A stretch of 64,000 nt of DNA from Labilithrix sp. Lineage in GTDB: Bacteria > Myxococcota_A > Polyangia > Polyangiales > Polyangiaceae. The stretch covers positions 1-64,000 of the forward strand of contig JAHBWE010000008.1 in NCBI GenBank assembly GCA_019637155.1, written 5' to 3'. Position numbers and translations under genes: made by a program. Every line of letters starts with the position of its first letter. Within the stretch, counting starts at the first letter, position 1. Positions 62,482 to 64,000 of this stretch are shown here, one piece after another. A model generated the notes under the pieces. The model saw only the letters and a list, made by a program, of their open reading frames with translations. It was not told the DNA's origin and ran no database searches.

Positions 62482-63089
62482 CCCTTGCCGGACTTCCGTG
62501 ACTTCTTTGCTCCCGCCTTCTTCGATGGTCGCCGCTTCCCGCGGCCGCCCTTAGTTGAACCAGTCGTGGCCGTCCCCGGAAGTGTCATGGACACCAGGTT
62601 CTCGCCCACTGCATTCAATCGGTACGTGCCTCTTCCAGAGCCGTTCATGTAGCCTTGCCGCACAGCGTTGCCGAGTGTCTTGCTCGGTTTCGCGAAAACG
62701 GTCCAGGGGGCGAGACGCGCTGCGTCCTGGAGGTCTGCAGACGAAATCGCCTCCTTGCGGTCAGCGGCGGGTGCCATGAAGCGGTGGTAGTACGCGGCCA
62801 CGGCCACGAACTGAACATCGTTCTTCGGCTGCTTCTCTTGGAAGAAGCTTCGAAAGTCCTTGGGCCCTGCCTCTCCGTCTCTGGGCCTCGAGGGCGTGTC
62901 CGCAAGCGTCGCGGGAACGTGAACGCCCGGGTGCGCGTGTTCGACCTTCGGCTTGACCGCTGCACCGGCAAGCTCAAGGCTCTCACTCACCCATCGGACG
63001 ATGCGTTCCTGTTCTGCCTTTTGCCGACCGTGCAGAATCTTCTTAATCTCTTCCGCCGCCATAAAATCAGACTTCGCATCTTCGCTCAT
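62478..63089 (-). CDS. Conserved-looking small protein with winged-helix-like region and basic tail
   Basis: 203 residues; family not named with confidence. An N-terminal helix (about 10-45) and a Pro-rich linker precede a compact domain at about 72-172, with KDFRSFFQEKQPKNDVQFVAVAAYYHRF, the DLQDAARLA helix and the TLGNAVRQGYMNGSGRGTYRLNAVGENLV strand-turn. The order helix, helix, recognition helix, beta wing suggests a winged-helix DNA- or protein-binding fold (inference). The last 30 residues are Lys/Arg/Ser-rich, as in nucleic-acid binding tails. The ATG at 63089 has AGGAAG upstream; a TTG 18 bp earlier is an alternative. It sits between the phosphorylase-like and HEPN genes. Confidence 0.55.
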   Translation of the reverse strand: MSEDAKSDFMAAEEIKKILHGRQKAEQERIVRWVSESLELAGAAVKPKVEHAHPGVHVPATLADTPSRPRDGEAGPKDFRSFFQEKQPKNDVQFVAVAAYYHRFMAPAADRKEAISSADLQDAARLAPWTVFAKPSKTLGNAVRQGYMNGSGRGTYRLNAVGENLVSMTLPGTATTGSTKGGRGKRRPSKKAGAKKSRKSGKG

Positions 63090-63161
63090 AAAGCTTCCTG
63101 TCCCCAATGGCGCTCTTGCGCTCGCACGAAAATGAATATTGGATATGAATGAACTCAGTTG
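63090..63161 (-). promoter_or_regulatory. A/T-rich gap between the first two genes of the putative defence operon
   Basis: 72 bp with the only strongly A/T-rich patch nearby (ATATCC and AATATT on the minus strand, and CTGACA about 14-20 nt upstream). It could hold an internal promoter. Confidence 0.25.
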
Positions 63162-63992
63162 TCAGGCACTGAGCACAGACCAGTTTTTGAGCAGGAAACG
63201 GCGACAGTACTGAGCCGCTGTAAAGGCGGCGTACTCCTGCCACGCGTCGTCCTTCGCGGCAGCAAAGTCACAGACTGACTTGAAGCTCACGTAGAGAGGC
63301 TTCGGCCGCGGGGCCTCATGCGCAGCACGGTAGAGGGCATACGTCTCCATCTCGACGCCGATCAACTTTCGCCAGTTCTTCTTGATATCGAGGATTCGCT
63401 TTTCGCTATCAACCACTTGGTCCGCTGCCCCGAGTGCACCAATGTGGATATTGAGCGAAGTTCGGGGCCGGGCGCCGCCCCAAGTACCAGCGATCTCGTC
63501 CAGTCCCTCTCTCGTACGTCGATCTTCCTGGACCAGCGTGTGCAGTCTGGAGTCGACCGGCAAGGGAAACGGATCGGGCTGAAATGTCTCAACGCCGTCA
63601 ACTACCGCAATCTTGCCGGACGCGTAGTCCACGCTGGGGTTAGCGACCAAGATGTCACCGTAGTTTCGTCCCGAGGCCTTCGTGCCCGCTGCAATTCCGA
63701 CCATCACGATGAGCCGAGGTCTAAACATGAGCAGCATTTGCGTGGAGATGATGGCAGTTGCAGTAAGCCCCATGTGCGTGGGGGCTCCGGCCACAACACT
63801 CAGAGGCGGTGCGCCCGACAACGGCACGTCAATTGATTTGTATATGTGGGTTTGACCGAAGTCGGGCTGGCTCTGCCATTTCGACTCGCCTCCGAACGCG
63901 TTCAGAACCTCGTGAAGTTCAGGACTGTGCAGAGCGCAGACAATGGCGACATCGAACGACCGAGCAGGCGGTGCCGCCTTCTCCTGCGACAC
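63162..63992 (-). CDS. Nucleoside phosphorylase/nucleosidase-fold protein (PNP_UDP_1), start possibly beyond right edge
   Basis: Phosphorylase-superfamily protein, 276 residues from GTG 63992; the frame stays open to the window edge, so the true start may be further upstream. DVAIVCALHSPELHEVL (14-30) starts the first strand. GIAAG (99-103) is the phosphate/ribose loop, GVEMETYAL (Glu214, Glu216) the ribose-binding ME motif, and VCDFAAAKDD near 240 supplies the catalytic-type Asp242, as in MTA/SAH nucleosidases. Enzymes of this fold cleave N-glycosidic bonds of nucleosides; in several defence systems such domains serve as effectors that deplete nucleotides. That role is inferred from its partners. 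Confidence 0.75.
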   Translation of the reverse strand: MSQEKAAPPARSFDVAIVCALHSPELHEVLNAFGGESKWQSQPDFGQTHIYKSIDVPLSGAPPLSVVAGAPTHMGLTATAIISTQMLLMFRPRLIVMVGIAAGTKASGRNYGDILVANPSVDYASGKIAVVDGVETFQPDPFPLPVDSRLHTLVQEDRRTREGLDEIAGTWGGARPRTSLNIHIGALGAADQVVDSEKRILDIKKNWRKLIGVEMETYALYRAAHEAPRPKPLYVSFKSVCDFAAAKDDAWQEYAAFTAAQYCRRFLLKNWSVLSA

Positions 63993-64000
63993 TTGAAGTC

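Overview
The window is chromosomal DNA of a very GC-rich bacterium, roughly 70% or more by eye. It has dense coding on both strands, many Ser/Thr protein kinases, many lipoproteins with low-complexity linkers, a TIGR02996/LRR protein and ECF sigma factors. That combination points to Myxococcota, most likely a Polyangiales-type myxobacterium. This is inferred from content and style, since no rRNA or other marker gene is present. No tRNA, rRNA or CRISPR array was recognised.

Layout. 1-9 kb holds an ECF sigma factor cut by the left edge, a PQQ-type sugar dehydrogenase lipoprotein, an alpha/beta hydrolase, an SPFH lipoprotein, a GNAT enzyme and a PH-like membrane protein. 9-12 kb is a decayed accessory stretch: a kinase truncated by an IS21-family remnant, four IS-end repeats, a single-haem lipoprotein and about 0.6 kb of degenerate repeats. 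12-25 kb holds a transmembrane kinase, a PLP enzyme, glnB-glnA, a PAP2 membrane enzyme, another kinase, an encapsulin/encapsulated-ferritin pair, glutathione-dependent formaldehyde dehydrogenase, and S41-type and HExxH-type secreted proteins. 25-35 kb holds metK, a methyltransferase, gcvT-gcvH, a kinase fused to a macro domain, and the dabB-dabA inorganic-carbon uptake pair. 35-50 kb holds an FAD monooxygenase, DinB protein, serine acetyltransferase, a HEAT protein, a frameshifted paralogue of the 8-kb membrane protein, a YdiJ-like FAD/FeS oxidoreductase, a LamG lipoprotein, an LRR protein, a C-terminal processing protease and a TrmN6-like methyltransferase. 50-60.6 kb holds a sulfur-type transporter operon (TauE-YeeE fusion plus YeeE), a porin, an ECF sigma factor with its own Cys-rich tail, a TPR protein, a 1,242-residue kinase/AAA/TPR regulator and a Cys-rich lipoprotein. 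60.6-64 kb is clearly foreign: IS3 and serine-recombinase remnants followed by a lower-GC three-gene operon running off the right edge (nucleoside-phosphorylase-like protein, small conserved basic protein, HEPN-like protein). It looks like a defence or toxin-type module.

Genes that work together. GlnB and GlnA control and carry out ammonia assimilation. The encapsulin shell and EncFtn cargo build an iron-storage compartment. MetK and the neighbouring methyltransferase share SAM. GcvT and GcvH are two parts of glycine cleavage, with gcvP not in view. DabA and DabB form one bicarbonate/CO2 uptake machine. A recurring signal across the window is a TAnnnT hexamer 5-9 nt before the start codon of first-in-operon genes, while internal operon genes have Shine-Dalgarno sequences. 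This suggests widespread leaderless transcription.
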